NCBI RefSeq assembly: GCF_900104675.1
Contig: NZ_LT629945.1
Coordinates: 2,656,756-2,720,755 of the forward strand
Reading direction: 5' to 3'
DNA: 64,000 nt
From: Angelakisella massiliensis
Lineage (GTDB): Bacteria > Bacillota > Clostridia > Oscillospirales > Ruminococcaceae
Every line of letters starts with the position of its first letter. Position 1 is the first letter of the stretch. Shown piece after piece: positions 55,761 to 64,000 of the stretch. A model generated the notes under the pieces. The model was not told where the DNA came from. It saw nothing but the letters and a program-made list of their open reading frames with translations, and ran no database searches. The translations under genes were made by a program, and so were the position numbers.

Positions 55761-55975
55761 TCTGCTGCTCCTTTTATCTGTTCTGTCATCATCAAGCCAA
55801 ACCCCAAACCGCGCATATATACGAAGCAATACCTTTTGCCCGGACCACCGTCCCCCAAGCAAACATTTTTTCAGGTGATTTCCATAGAACAGGCGGTACT
55901 TTCGGACCTTTGCGTCTAAATGCAGGCGAAGTGGGGGGAAAGCCATCTCTTCTGATTAACGAAGCTTCTACAGTG

Positions 55976-56000
55976 TAAAGCGGAGGGATCACCTCCGCTT
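55976..56000 (-). terminator. Hairpin after relA
   Basis: AAGCGGAGG / CCTCCGCTT pair near the relA stop; no clean T-tract, so a weak terminator. Confidence 0.45.
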
Positions 56001-56011
56001 CATGCTGCTTT

Positions 56012-58180
56012 TTATTGTCCGGTACGCTCGATGGAATGGATGCCGTTTATTTTTCTCAATGTGCTGATGATACTGCGCAGCTGATCCAAACCACTGGTAC
56101 CGATGGTCACCTGAATACTGGACATGTGGTCCTTCAGCTCACGGGCCAGCAGGGTATGGATAGGCACCCGCATATTGCTCAGGGCCACGCTCACATCCGC
56201 CAGCAGACCGGGACGATCTGCTCCGATAATCTCAATGGTGGATTTGAAGGTTTCCTGTACCTCGCCTGCCCAGGTGCAATTGACCCAGCGTTCTGAGTCT
56301 CCGCTGGCGTTGATGACATTGACACAGTCCTTTTTGTGGATGGAGACGCCGAAGCCACGGGTAATGAAGCCGACGATATCGTCTCCCGGCACCGGATTAC
56401 AGCACCGGGCAAACTTGACCAGACATCCGTCCAGCCCCTCCACGATCACGCCGCTGGAGGCTTTGCTCTCCCGCCGCTTCTTGGGAATGGGAGGAATGGC
56501 TGTCTGCTGTGGATTGGAACGATACTGACGGAGGAAATCCTCCTTGATCCGGGGCATGATCTTCTGAAGGGACAGACCGCCATAGCCAATGGCCGCCAGA
56601 AAATCATCGGTGCTGTTATAGCGCTGACGGGCGGCAATATCCGCCAGAAAGCTCTCCCGATCCTCTTCGGGGACGTTGATGAGATTGCGCCGGAATTCCT
56701 TCTCTATGGCGCTGCGGCCCTCGGCGATGTTCTCCTCCCGCTTCTCCTTTTTAAACCAACTGCGGATTTTGTTGCGGGCCTCGGAGGTTTTTACAATGTT
56801 CAGCCAGTCACGGCTGGGGCCGGTGCCCTTGCCCTGGGAGGTGATGATCTCTACGATCATACCGGTTTTCACTTTGAAATCCAGAGAGACCATCCGTCCA
56901 TCCACCTTGGCGCCGATCATCTTGTTGCCCACTGCTGTATGAATAGCATAGGCGAAATCAATGACAGTGGAATCCACCGGCAAGCTGATGACATCTCCTC
57001 TGGGGGTGAAAACAAAAACTTCTTCCGGCGCGATATCGGTCTTGATGGATTTGACAATGTCCTCCACATCATCCGATTCCTTCTGGGATTCCAGCAGCTG
57101 CCGGATCCAGGAAAGGCGTTCCTCCAGGCTGTCCTTGCCGTTGAGGCCGATTTTGTACTTCCAGTGGGCCGCCACACCGTATTCCGCGGTGTAGTGCATA
57201 TCCCAGGTACGGATCTGCACCTCAAAAGGAATACCTTCCTTATCAATAACAGTGGTATGGAGGGACTGATACATATTCTGCTTGGGGGTGGAAATATAGT
57301 CCTTGAAACGGTTGGGAATCGGACGGAGCATATCATGGATAACGCCCAGAATGTTGTAACATTCCAGCACCGAATCCACGATGATCCGCACGGCATAGAC
57401 ATCGTAGATCTCATCCATGCTCCGCCCCTGCATGTATACCTTCCGGTAGATGCCGTAAATGCTCTTGACCCGGCCGTACATGGATGCCTGGATGTGCTCC
57501 TGGTCCAAACGCGCCTGGATGCGGGCGATGATCCGCTGGAGAAAGGCTTCCCGCTCCTCCTTGCGCAGCAGCAGCTGCTCCTCGATCTCGTTGTAAGCGA
57601 TGGGGTCCAGGTACTTCAAGGAGATGTCCTCCAGCTCTTCCTTGACCCCGCTGATGCCCAAGCGGTGAGCCAGGGGAGCGTAGACCTCCATGGTCTCCAG
57701 CGCCTTCAGGCGGCGTTTCTCATCAGGCAGATAGGCAAATGTCCGGGCATTGTGGAGCCGGTCCGCCAGCTTGATGATGATGACCCGCACATCCTTGGCC
57801 ATGGCCAGCAGCATCTTGCGTACATTTTCCGCCTGCTGCCGCTCCCGGGAGGAAAAGGGGATCTTGCCCAGCTTGGTCACGCCGTCCACCAGCAGCGCCA
57901 CTTCGGGGCCAAAGCTTTTCTTCACCTCATCCAGAGTGGTATCGGTATCCTCCACCACATCATGGAGAAGGGCCGCCACAATGGAATCGGTGTCCATCCC
58001 CAGTTCCACCAGAATCATGGCTACACGGATGGGATGGTCAATGTAAGGCTCGCCGGAACGGCGCAGCTGACCCTGATGAGCGTCCCGGGCCACTTCATAG
58101 GCCCGCCGGATCTTTTCCATCTCATAGGGCTTGTTGGTCTGTTGAATCCTGTTTTCCAGCTGCTCAAACAACTCATCCAT
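56012..58180 (-). CDS. relA: Bifunctional (p)ppGpp synthetase/hydrolase (RelA/SpoT family)
   Basis: A 722-residue stringent-response enzyme. HD hydrolase domain (LLHDVVEDTDTT near residue 72), synthetase domain (NMYQSLHTTVIDKEG), TGS domain (VFTPRGDVISLPVDSTVIDF), helical/zinc-finger and C-terminal ACT domain (ADRPGLLADVSVALSNM). All motifs for both activities are present. Adjoins recJ (1 bp). Confidence 0.96.
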   Translation of the reverse strand: MDELFEQLENRIQQTNKPYEMEKIRRAYEVARDAHQGQLRRSGEPYIDHPIRVAMILVELGMDTDSIVAALLHDVVEDTDTTLDEVKKSFGPEVALLVDGVTKLGKIPFSSRERQQAENVRKMLLAMAKDVRVIIIKLADRLHNARTFAYLPDEKRRLKALETMEVYAPLAHRLGISGVKEELEDISLKYLDPIAYNEIEEQLLLRKEEREAFLQRIIARIQARLDQEHIQASMYGRVKSIYGIYRKVYMQGRSMDEIYDVYAVRIIVDSVLECYNILGVIHDMLRPIPNRFKDYISTPKQNMYQSLHTTVIDKEGIPFEVQIRTWDMHYTAEYGVAAHWKYKIGLNGKDSLEERLSWIRQLLESQKESDDVEDIVKSIKTDIAPEEVFVFTPRGDVISLPVDSTVIDFAYAIHTAVGNKMIGAKVDGRMVSLDFKVKTGMIVEIITSQGKGTGPSRDWLNIVKTSEARNKIRSWFKKEKREENIAEGRSAIEKEFRRNLINVPEEDRESFLADIAARQRYNSTDDFLAAIGYGGLSLQKIMPRIKEDFLRQYRSNPQQTAIPPIPKKRRESKASSGVIVEGLDGCLVKFARCCNPVPGDDIVGFITRGFGVSIHKKDCVNVINASGDSERWVNCTWAGEVQETFKSTIEIIGADRPGLLADVSVALSNMRVPIHTLLARELKDHMSSIQVTIGTSGLDQLRSIISTLRKINGIHSIERTGQ

Positions 58181-60232
58181 TCAGCTCACCACCTTCCAGC
58201 CGGATAGTTTTTGATAGGTAGGAGAAGCCGTCAAATCGGCTTTCTTCTCCGAGGGCAGTACACGGATCACATCCACGCCATCCTCCCCGATGACGGAAAT
58301 CAGCCCCACTTCCCGCAGTACAGCCAGGGAAACCAGGATCTGAAAATAATCCACCTTTTCTCCCAGGCTCCAGTAGAGGCCGTCCGCCTCTCCCCGATAG
58401 GGGGTAAAGCCCCGGAGGAACCGGAACACATGGCTCATGGCCTCTCTGCCGAAGGAACAAGCGGGAAGCGCTTCCCGGGGGTCCTCCCCCCGGCACAGCC
58501 GGTCATAGGCTTCCTGCCCCGCCAGCTTGCCCGCCATGTCAAAGCCGTGGGGCCGCAGACTGAGAATCCGCACCGAAGGCCGGTCCACACCCTGATAAGT
58601 ATTGACCGAAAGGGTCACAGCGCAATCCAGCCGCTGTCCCGGTTCAAAAAGGAAATTCTGCTGCTTCATACCGAAGTAAACAGCCTGGCAGGAGCTGCTG
58701 CCCTGACGCAGTCCCAGCCGCAAATGATTGCCTCCACCAATGGGGGTAACAGATTCCAGCGCCACATTCCACAGCAGCAGCACCGGATAAGGATTCTCAC
58801 AGCCAAAAGGAGCCAGCCGCTCCATCTGACGGATCTGCTCCAGCGTCACATCCGACAAGGGGATGACACCATCCACCAGCAGGGAATGGACCGGCATCCT
58901 GGGAGCGCTGTCCCTGGCCACCGTCTCCAGCCGCTGCCGGAAAGGCTCCAGATTCTCTTCCCTCATAGATAAGCCTGCCGCCATGGGATGACCGCCAAAG
59001 CGCTCCAGCAGGTCCCCGCAGCTTCGGATGGCATTGATAATGGAAAAGCCCTCCACGCTCCGGGCAGAGCCTCTAAGCTCTCCCCCTTCCATCCTGGTCA
59101 GCAGGATGCAGGGCTTGCGATATCGCTCCACCACACGGGAGGCAACAATACCGATCACACCGGGATTCCAGTTCTCTCCCACCAGTACCAGTACCCGGCT
59201 GGACAGCAGCTGCGGCTGTCTGGCTGTCATGGCACTGATGTCTCTGGCGATCTCTTCCTCCATTCCTTTCCGGCTGGCATTGAGGCTATTGATTCCATGG
59301 GCCAGCTCCGCCGCCCGCTCCGGATCCTGGCACAGCAGCAGCTCCACCGCCTGGTCCACCGAACCAATCCGTCCGGCGGCATTGATGCGGGGGGCAAGAC
59401 CGAAGGTAACATTATCGCTGCTATGGGTTTCCAGGTTCAGTCCCGCTTCCCTCGCCAGAGCCTGCAGCCCTTCCCGCTGGCTCATTTCCAGCAGCTCCAG
59501 CCCCCGGCGTACCAGATAGCGGTTCTCACCCCGCAGCGGCACCACATCCGCCAGTGTCGCCACGCAAAGGATATCCCCATACAGCTCCAGCAGCATTTCT
59601 TCCTGGTCATCCTCCAGGGCACAGAGAAGTTTATACGCCACTCCCGCACCGCAGAGGTTTTTATCCGGATAGGGGCAATCCTGCCGATGGGGGTCCACCA
59701 CTGCCACGGCCTCAGGAAGCCGCGGTCCGGGCTGGTGATGGTCTGTAACCACGGTATCAATGCCCTTTTGGGAAGCCAGGGCGATTTCATCCAAAGCGGA
59801 AATGCCGTTATCCACAGTAATGATCAGTTTTACCCCCGCCTGATGGATTTTCTCCACGGCGGCGGCATTGAGACCGTAACCTTCCCCCTCCCGCTCGGGG
59901 ATGTAATAGAGAACATCGGCCCCCAGGTTTTCCAAATAATCATAGACCATCACCGTGGCGGTCACACCATCACAGTCATAGTCTCCATAAACCAGAATCT
60001 TTTCATTTTCCTCCAGCCCCTTGCGGATGCGGGCTACCGCTTTGTCCATATCCGCCAGCAACAGCGGAGAATAGCCCGGGTCCTCATATGTAAGGAAAGC
60101 ATGGGCCAGTTCAGGGGTGTTTATACCCCGTGTTTCCAGAATTTTCCCCAGAAAGGCCGGCAAATCTGCCATTTGCCCCGGCGCCGGAGCACTGTCCTTT
60201 TTGGGAGGCATCCGCCAACTGATAAAACGCAT
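58181..60232 (-). CDS. recJ: Single-stranded-DNA-specific exonuclease RecJ
   Basis: A 683-residue 5'-3' exonuclease: VYGDYDCDGVTATVM (DHH domain), VTDHHQPGP (the DHH motif), GGHPMAAGLSM (DHHA1), and a C-terminal OB-fold region. Acts in recombination and repair. Upstream of relA, as in many Firmicutes. ATG after GAAAGGAGGTG. Confidence 0.95.
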   Translation of the reverse strand: MRFISWRMPPKKDSAPAPGQMADLPAFLGKILETRGINTPELAHAFLTYEDPGYSPLLLADMDKAVARIRKGLEENEKILVYGDYDCDGVTATVMVYDYLENLGADVLYYIPEREGEGYGLNAAAVEKIHQAGVKLIITVDNGISALDEIALASQKGIDTVVTDHHQPGPRLPEAVAVVDPHRQDCPYPDKNLCGAGVAYKLLCALEDDQEEMLLELYGDILCVATLADVVPLRGENRYLVRRGLELLEMSQREGLQALAREAGLNLETHSSDNVTFGLAPRINAAGRIGSVDQAVELLLCQDPERAAELAHGINSLNASRKGMEEEIARDISAMTARQPQLLSSRVLVLVGENWNPGVIGIVASRVVERYRKPCILLTRMEGGELRGSARSVEGFSIINAIRSCGDLLERFGGHPMAAGLSMREENLEPFRQRLETVARDSAPRMPVHSLLVDGVIPLSDVTLEQIRQMERLAPFGCENPYPVLLLWNVALESVTPIGGGNHLRLGLRQGSSSCQAVYFGMKQQNFLFEPGQRLDCAVTLSVNTYQGVDRPSVRILSLRPHGFDMAGKLAGQEAYDRLCRGEDPREALPACSFGREAMSHVFRFLRGFTPYRGEADGLYWSLGEKVDYFQILVSLAVLREVGLISVIGEDGVDVIRVLPSEKKADLTASPTYQKLSGWKVVS

Positions 60233-60258
60233 CCGGCACCTCCTTTCAGTTCAAAAGG

Positions 60259-60281
60259 GGGGCGCCGACAAGCAGCGCCCC
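60259..60281. repeat. Hairpin GGGGCGCC..., left copy flanking units C1-C2
   Basis: GGGGCGC / GCGCCCC stem; identical 23-bp copy at 60631-60653. Confidence 0.7.
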
Positions 60282-60429
60282 TGAGCGTGTCGGAAAAATC
60301 CGCCACGCTTCCAGGGGGTATCCAATACCCCCTGGATACGCCGCAGGTTCCTGACGAAACCAGCGGCGATACCCCCGGTTTCGCGCCCCTGTGGGCGCGG
60401 GTCGTGGTATAAAAATCAGGCATATGTCC
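60282..60429 (+). repeat. Dispersed multi-hairpin element, unit C1
   Basis: Same modules as unit A, with the head stem CGTGTCGGA / TCCGCCACG and the second stem as GGGGGTAT/ATACCCCC. The tail hairpin is cut short before its second arm, and unit C2 follows at once. Confidence 0.85.
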
Positions 60430-60432
60430 CTC

Positions 60433-60597
60433 TGAGTGTGCCGAAGGGGTTCGGCACACTTCCAGGGGGACCCAGTCCCCCTGGATACGCCGCAGGTTCC
60501 TGACGAAACCAGCGGCGATACCCCCGGTTTCGCGCCCCTGTGGGCGCGGGTCGTGGTATAAAAATCAGGCGCATGTCCTGATTTTTATGATTTTAAA
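60433..60597 (+). repeat. Dispersed multi-hairpin element, unit C2
   Basis: A complete unit in tandem with C1. Head stem GTGTGCCGAA / TTCGGCACAC and second stem CCAGGGGGAC/GTCCCCCTGG, both paired although the bases differ from unit A. Full tail hairpin. Confidence 0.85.
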
Positions 60598-60630
60598 ACC
60601 ACAGTTCTAAAAAAGATTTTGTTATCAATT

Positions 60631-60653
60631 GGGGCGCCGACAAGCAGCGCCCC
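60631..60653. repeat. Hairpin GGGGCGCC..., right copy
   Basis: Identical to 60259-60281 and followed by T-rich sequence; may act as the terminator of the downstream-ending FAD gene. 60654-60906 holds no gene. Confidence 0.7.
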
Positions 60654-60906
60654 TTCCGTTTTTCCGGCTGCCGCCCTTCTTTCCGCCCCTTGTGGACAAA
60701 AATGGAAGGGTTTTGCCGCTATTATATCATTTTTCATTCTTTTGTGCAATCCACCGGACCAGAGCCCACCGTCAAATCATTCAGCGCTTTTTGCCAAATA
60801 AAATTCTTTCCTATACCTGGCGCTTTTTCTGCACTTTCTCTCATGTGTCCTTTTTTATCCGGCGCACCTGGCTGGAGAAGGGATGGCACCGAAAATGATT
60901 TTCCTC

Positions 60907-62490
60907 TCAGTCATAAACCGGACGGCCGCTGGCTACGATCTGCTGAGCTACACGAATACCATCCACCGCGGCGCTCATAATTCCCCCGGCGTAACCGCCG
61001 CCCTCTCCACAGGGATACAGTCCTTCCGCCAGAGGTGAAACCAGTGTCTGCTGGTCCCGCAGCAAGCGCACAGGGGAGGATGTCCTGGTTTCCGGGCCGG
61101 TAAGCAGACTGTCGGCAGCATCAAATCCCCTTTGGCGGCGGCCCATCCACTGGATGCCCCGGCGCATATATTCCGGAACCACCGGCGGAAACAGTGCCGC
61201 CAGATCACCCGGGCGAACCCCCAAAGCATAGGTGGGTTCCACCCGGCCGAAATCCGCCCCGGGGCGGCCTTCCAGAAACCGTCCCACTGTCTGACAAGGG
61301 GCCTGATAACCGCCCGTCATTTGATAAGCGCCTCTCTCGATCTTTTCCTGAAAAGCAATGGCATCCAGGGGATTGTTTCCGAAATCCCGCTGGTCCACCG
61401 ACACCACCAAAGCTGCATTGGCGTTGCGCCCGTCTCTGCTGTGATAGCTCATGCCATTGGTGACCACCGTCTCCGGCGCCGACGCTGCCGGTACCACATA
61501 CCCACCAGGACACATACAGAAGGTATAGACCGCCCGGCCAGCCTTGTCCCTCCAGGCCAGCTGATATTCTCCCGGGGGCAGGAGAGGATGTCCGGCAAAT
61601 TGTCCGTAAAGGGCCTTGTCCACTTCCGACTGGAGATGTTCAATTCTGGCGCCCACCGAAAAGGGCTTTGTTTCCATCGGCACTCCCTGTGCCATCAGGG
61701 TACGGAAAGTATCCCGGGCACTGTGCCCCAGGGCCAGCACCACCTGCTGGGCGGGGATCTCCTCTCCCTGCGCTGCGACACCGGTGATTCTTCCGTTTTC
61801 AAACAGCAGCCGTTCCATCTGACACCCGAAGCGGATCTCTCCGCCCAGCCGCAATATCTCCTGCCGAAACGCCACTACCACCTGCCGCAGGACGTCGGTA
61901 CCGATATGGGGTTTGGCTGCCCACAGAATCTCCTGGGGTGCTCCCATTGCCGCAAAATCCCGGAGGACAGCAGTACAGCGGGGGTCGTTGATGCGGGTGG
62001 TCAGTTTGCCGTCAGAGAATGTACCTGCTCCCCCTTCACCAAACTGAACGTTGGAGCTGGGTGACAAAATACCTTTTTCATGGAACAGACGAATGGATTC
62101 CATCCGCTGCTCCACCGCCTCCCCCCGTTCCAGCACCAAAGGACGGTATCCCTGCCGGGCCAGATACAGGGCACAAAACATTCCCGCCGGGCCAAAGCCC
62201 ACCACCACCGGACGCTGGGAAAGAGCCTGTGTTCCCTGCTCAAAAACCAATGGTTTTTCCTGTGTGCGGCCCACATCAATGCTCAGTTCCACCTGGCTTT
62301 CGTCCTTAAGAACGTAACCTACGGTGTAGGTAAAACGAATATGATCTTTTTTTCTGGCATCCACCGACCGTTTGACGATTCTTTGCTCCAATACCTGACT
62401 GCGGGGAATCTTCAGACGGCGCAGACCCATTTCATAGCACTTTTGCTGGTCCTCATCCAGTCCCAGGGAAATACCTCTGACTAAAATCAT
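60907..62490 (-). CDS. Uncharacterised FAD-dependent dehydrogenase (COG2509-like)
   Basis: A 527-residue flavoprotein. VVVGFGPAGMFCALYLARQGY is the FAD-binding Rossmann motif near residue 95, preceded by an N-terminal alpha/beta domain (SLGLDEDQQKCYEMGLRRLKIP, in part). FGEGGAGTFSDGKLTTR and YPCGEGGGYAGGIMSAAVDGIRVA are hallmarks of this conserved group of unknown reaction. ATG at 62490; an ATG 15 codons upstream is less likely. Confidence 0.88.
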   Translation of the reverse strand: MILVRGISLGLDEDQQKCYEMGLRRLKIPRSQVLEQRIVKRSVDARKKDHIRFTYTVGYVLKDESQVELSIDVGRTQEKPLVFEQGTQALSQRPVVVGFGPAGMFCALYLARQGYRPLVLERGEAVEQRMESIRLFHEKGILSPSSNVQFGEGGAGTFSDGKLTTRINDPRCTAVLRDFAAMGAPQEILWAAKPHIGTDVLRQVVVAFRQEILRLGGEIRFGCQMERLLFENGRITGVAAQGEEIPAQQVVLALGHSARDTFRTLMAQGVPMETKPFSVGARIEHLQSEVDKALYGQFAGHPLLPPGEYQLAWRDKAGRAVYTFCMCPGGYVVPAASAPETVVTNGMSYHSRDGRNANAALVVSVDQRDFGNNPLDAIAFQEKIERGAYQMTGGYQAPCQTVGRFLEGRPGADFGRVEPTYALGVRPGDLAALFPPVVPEYMRRGIQWMGRRQRGFDAADSLLTGPETRTSSPVRLLRDQQTLVSPLAEGLYPCGEGGGYAGGIMSAAVDGIRVAQQIVASGRPVYD

Positions 62491-62571
62491 CCCGATCCAT
62501 CTCTCCTTTCCAGACAACCGGCAAACAGAACTCAAGCCCGCCGCTTGGGACGGGCTTGAATGGGAAATTCT

Positions 62572-63846
62572 TTATTTTTCCTGTACGCTGACCACAGCGG
62601 TATACTCACCGATGGCCCATACCAGACCCTTGTTGGGTGCGTAAATCTGAACGGAAACCTCATACTGACCGGTCTGCACTTCCTGGTCGGCAAAGTCAAT
62701 CTCTGCTACCAGGTCGGTGGATTTGAGCCCGTCAATGATCTCACTGGGGCCGATCATGCGCACATTGTTGATAGACCGTGTAAGCAGCTGAGCGTCATAA
62801 TCCGGCGGCACATTGCGGATGACGATATTGCGTACCGACAAGGTTTTCGCTTCAAAGCCTTCGGAATTGAACTCCACTACCACATTTTCAATATTATTAT
62901 AGTTGCGGATGGCATCCGGCAGCTGCAGCTTAAAGGTGAGGCTGGAGTTGACGGTCAAATCCAACTGGGACAGATCCACATATCCAATGGGGACCTCATA
63001 ATAACGGCTGAGGGTTTCGGCAGTGGCCGCCACAGTGATGTAATCGTTGGAAAGGGTATACTCCAATTCCTCCAGCGGAAAATCTGTGGGAACATTGATA
63101 AAGGAAAGGGTGGTTGGCAGCTCTACAATCCGCAGCACCGGAATCTCTACCCGCACTGTCTCATAATTGCAGGTAACCAAACTGCCTTCCGTCCCCACCG
63201 GGACCGTATTTCCATCGCTGTCCAAAAATACAATGGGCAGATCCAGCTTTTCTGTGGCGGACAAAGGTTCCGTCAAAGTAGCACGCACCACGCCACGGGC
63301 GATCCGGTTTACCTGGGTCTCCGGCCCCTGAATGGTAACCATTGTGGGGCTGATGGTCGCCTCTCCCAGCTGGAACGCCTCTTCATCCGGTACCTCCGCG
63401 CCGGTCAGCTCCAGCTCCAGAGGGATGTCCCGCTCCACCTCACGGTCAAAGGTCACCTCAATGGTGGAAGGGGTAATGGAGAGCACCTCATATTTTCTTC
63501 CCTCCTCATTGACCGCCTCCACCCGCAAGGTGTAAGTTCCGGGCTTGGTAACACCGGTCAGAGAAGCCTGCAAACGCACATCTTCTCCATGAAAATTACC
63601 GATATTGTAGCGCATACCCGAAATTTCCGCGGTAACGGTGGCATCTTCCCCTTCCACTACATTCAAATCAGAGGTGCTGGGAAGATTGATTTCCACCGGA
63701 ACATCGTGGACTGTCTTTTTCCAATCCGTCTCCCCCGAGGAAGTAATCACAAACCACAATACCACTGAACATATAATCGAAAAGGCAATGGTAACGCTGG
63801 GGCGTTTGGAAAATTCAGAAAGATTGAAATTCAGGTTCAGCTTCAT
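62572..63846 (-). CDS. cdaR: YbbR-domain protein CdaR
   Basis: A 424-residue protein: one N-terminal membrane segment (VTIAFSIICSVVLWFVI) and four YbbR-type extracytoplasmic repeats (for example VHDVPVEINLP, RDIPLELELTG). It regulates the diadenylate cyclase CdaA. Overlaps the cdaA stop by 4 bp. Confidence 0.93.
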   Translation of the reverse strand: MKLNLNFNLSEFSKRPSVTIAFSIICSVVLWFVITSSGETDWKKTVHDVPVEINLPSTSDLNVVEGEDATVTAEISGMRYNIGNFHGEDVRLQASLTGVTKPGTYTLRVEAVNEEGRKYEVLSITPSTIEVTFDREVERDIPLELELTGAEVPDEEAFQLGEATISPTMVTIQGPETQVNRIARGVVRATLTEPLSATEKLDLPIVFLDSDGNTVPVGTEGSLVTCNYETVRVEIPVLRIVELPTTLSFINVPTDFPLEELEYTLSNDYITVAATAETLSRYYEVPIGYVDLSQLDLTVNSSLTFKLQLPDAIRNYNNIENVVVEFNSEGFEAKTLSVRNIVIRNVPPDYDAQLLTRSINNVRMIGPSEIIDGLKSTDLVAEIDFADQEVQTGQYEVSVQIYAPNKGLVWAIGEYTAVVSVQEK

Positions 63847-64000
63847 TTCTTCACCCGCTTGAGAATTTTGCTCACATTATGCTCCTTTTTCTCCTCCGTC
63901 TCATGAATCAACTCCCGCTGGAGAAGCTCCTTGAGTTTCGCCGGGGTCAGCCGCATATTCAGCTGCCCATTGAGCGCTACTGTAATGGCGCCGGTCTCCT
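63843..64000 (-). CDS. cdaA: Diadenylate cyclase CdaA, C-terminal part
   Basis: The last 51 codons lie in the window (ETGAITVALNGQLNMRLTPAKLKELL, then basic tail), matching the end of the DAC domain. CdaA makes c-di-AMP. The stop overlaps the cdaR ATG (ATGA). The rest is beyond the right edge. Confidence 0.85.
   Translation of the reverse strand, partial: ETGAITVALNGQLNMRLTPAKLKELLQRELIHETEEKKEHNVSKILKRVKK

Noticed and set aside
56336-58207. Plus-strand open frame of 623 codons
   Set aside because: Antisense to relA with no ribosome site or family match.

Overview
This 64 kb window looks like chromosome of a spore-forming, anaerobic, moderately GC-rich member of the Clostridia, probably an Oscillospiraceae/Ruminococcaceae-type gut bacterium. 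This is inferred from gene content and order, not from a database search. Supporting signs are BofA, YabP, YabQ and a SpoVB-like flippase, IreB, a pheST T-box leader, CdaA-CdaR, HemZ, and the Firmicutes orders yaaL-bofA and spoVB/mazG/hup/rqcP/yabP/yabQ/divIC/S1.

Layout. Positions 1-9.8 kb hold the promoter-proximal half of a contractile injection system (eCIS-like) operon on the minus strand: sheath, tube, tail-assembly protein, a DUF6760-like small protein, tube initiator, a 1269-residue unknown protein, LysM tail protein, gpD hub, gpV spike, and the first codons of a probable gp25. A consensus promoter with a leader of about 540 nt precedes it. Positions 10.6-15.6 kb carry three metabolic genes (icd, ilvE, gdhA), each with its own promoter. 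Then come rnpB, yaaL-bofA and an orphan-looking mazF. Positions 19.0-21.8 kb hold the acpS-nnrD operon, and 22-29 kb a hydrolase, T-box-pheS-pheT, ireB, mnmA and a frameshifted dedA. Positions 29.4-36.3 kb hold a LUD protein, murJ, lepB, a cobalamin nucleotide-loop cluster (cobU, cobS, a second cobU-like gene, a CblS-like kinase) and deoB.

An A+T-rich island (36.4-38.76 kb) carries an AraC/GyrI-type regulator, a methyltransferase and a decayed Maff2 gene, so it is probably a remnant of an integrative element. Positions 38.8-48.6 kb hold trmB, fRMsr, an RNA methyltransferase, hpf, an amidohydrolase and the conserved sporulation/division operon. A TnpX/TnpV-type element (48.8-51.1 kb) is inserted just upstream of the flippase promoter. 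The right end (52-64 kb) holds hemZ, an MBL hydrolase, dtd, relA/spoT, recJ, a FAD protein, cdaR and the 3' end of cdaA.

The most unusual noncoding feature is a dispersed, multi-hairpin element of about 150-170 bp. It is present in five units at four loci (about 16.97-17.12, 18.72-18.89, 40.44-40.60 and 60.28-60.60 kb), sits downstream of gene 3' ends, shows compensatory base changes in its stems, and at two loci lies between two copies of the same local hairpin.
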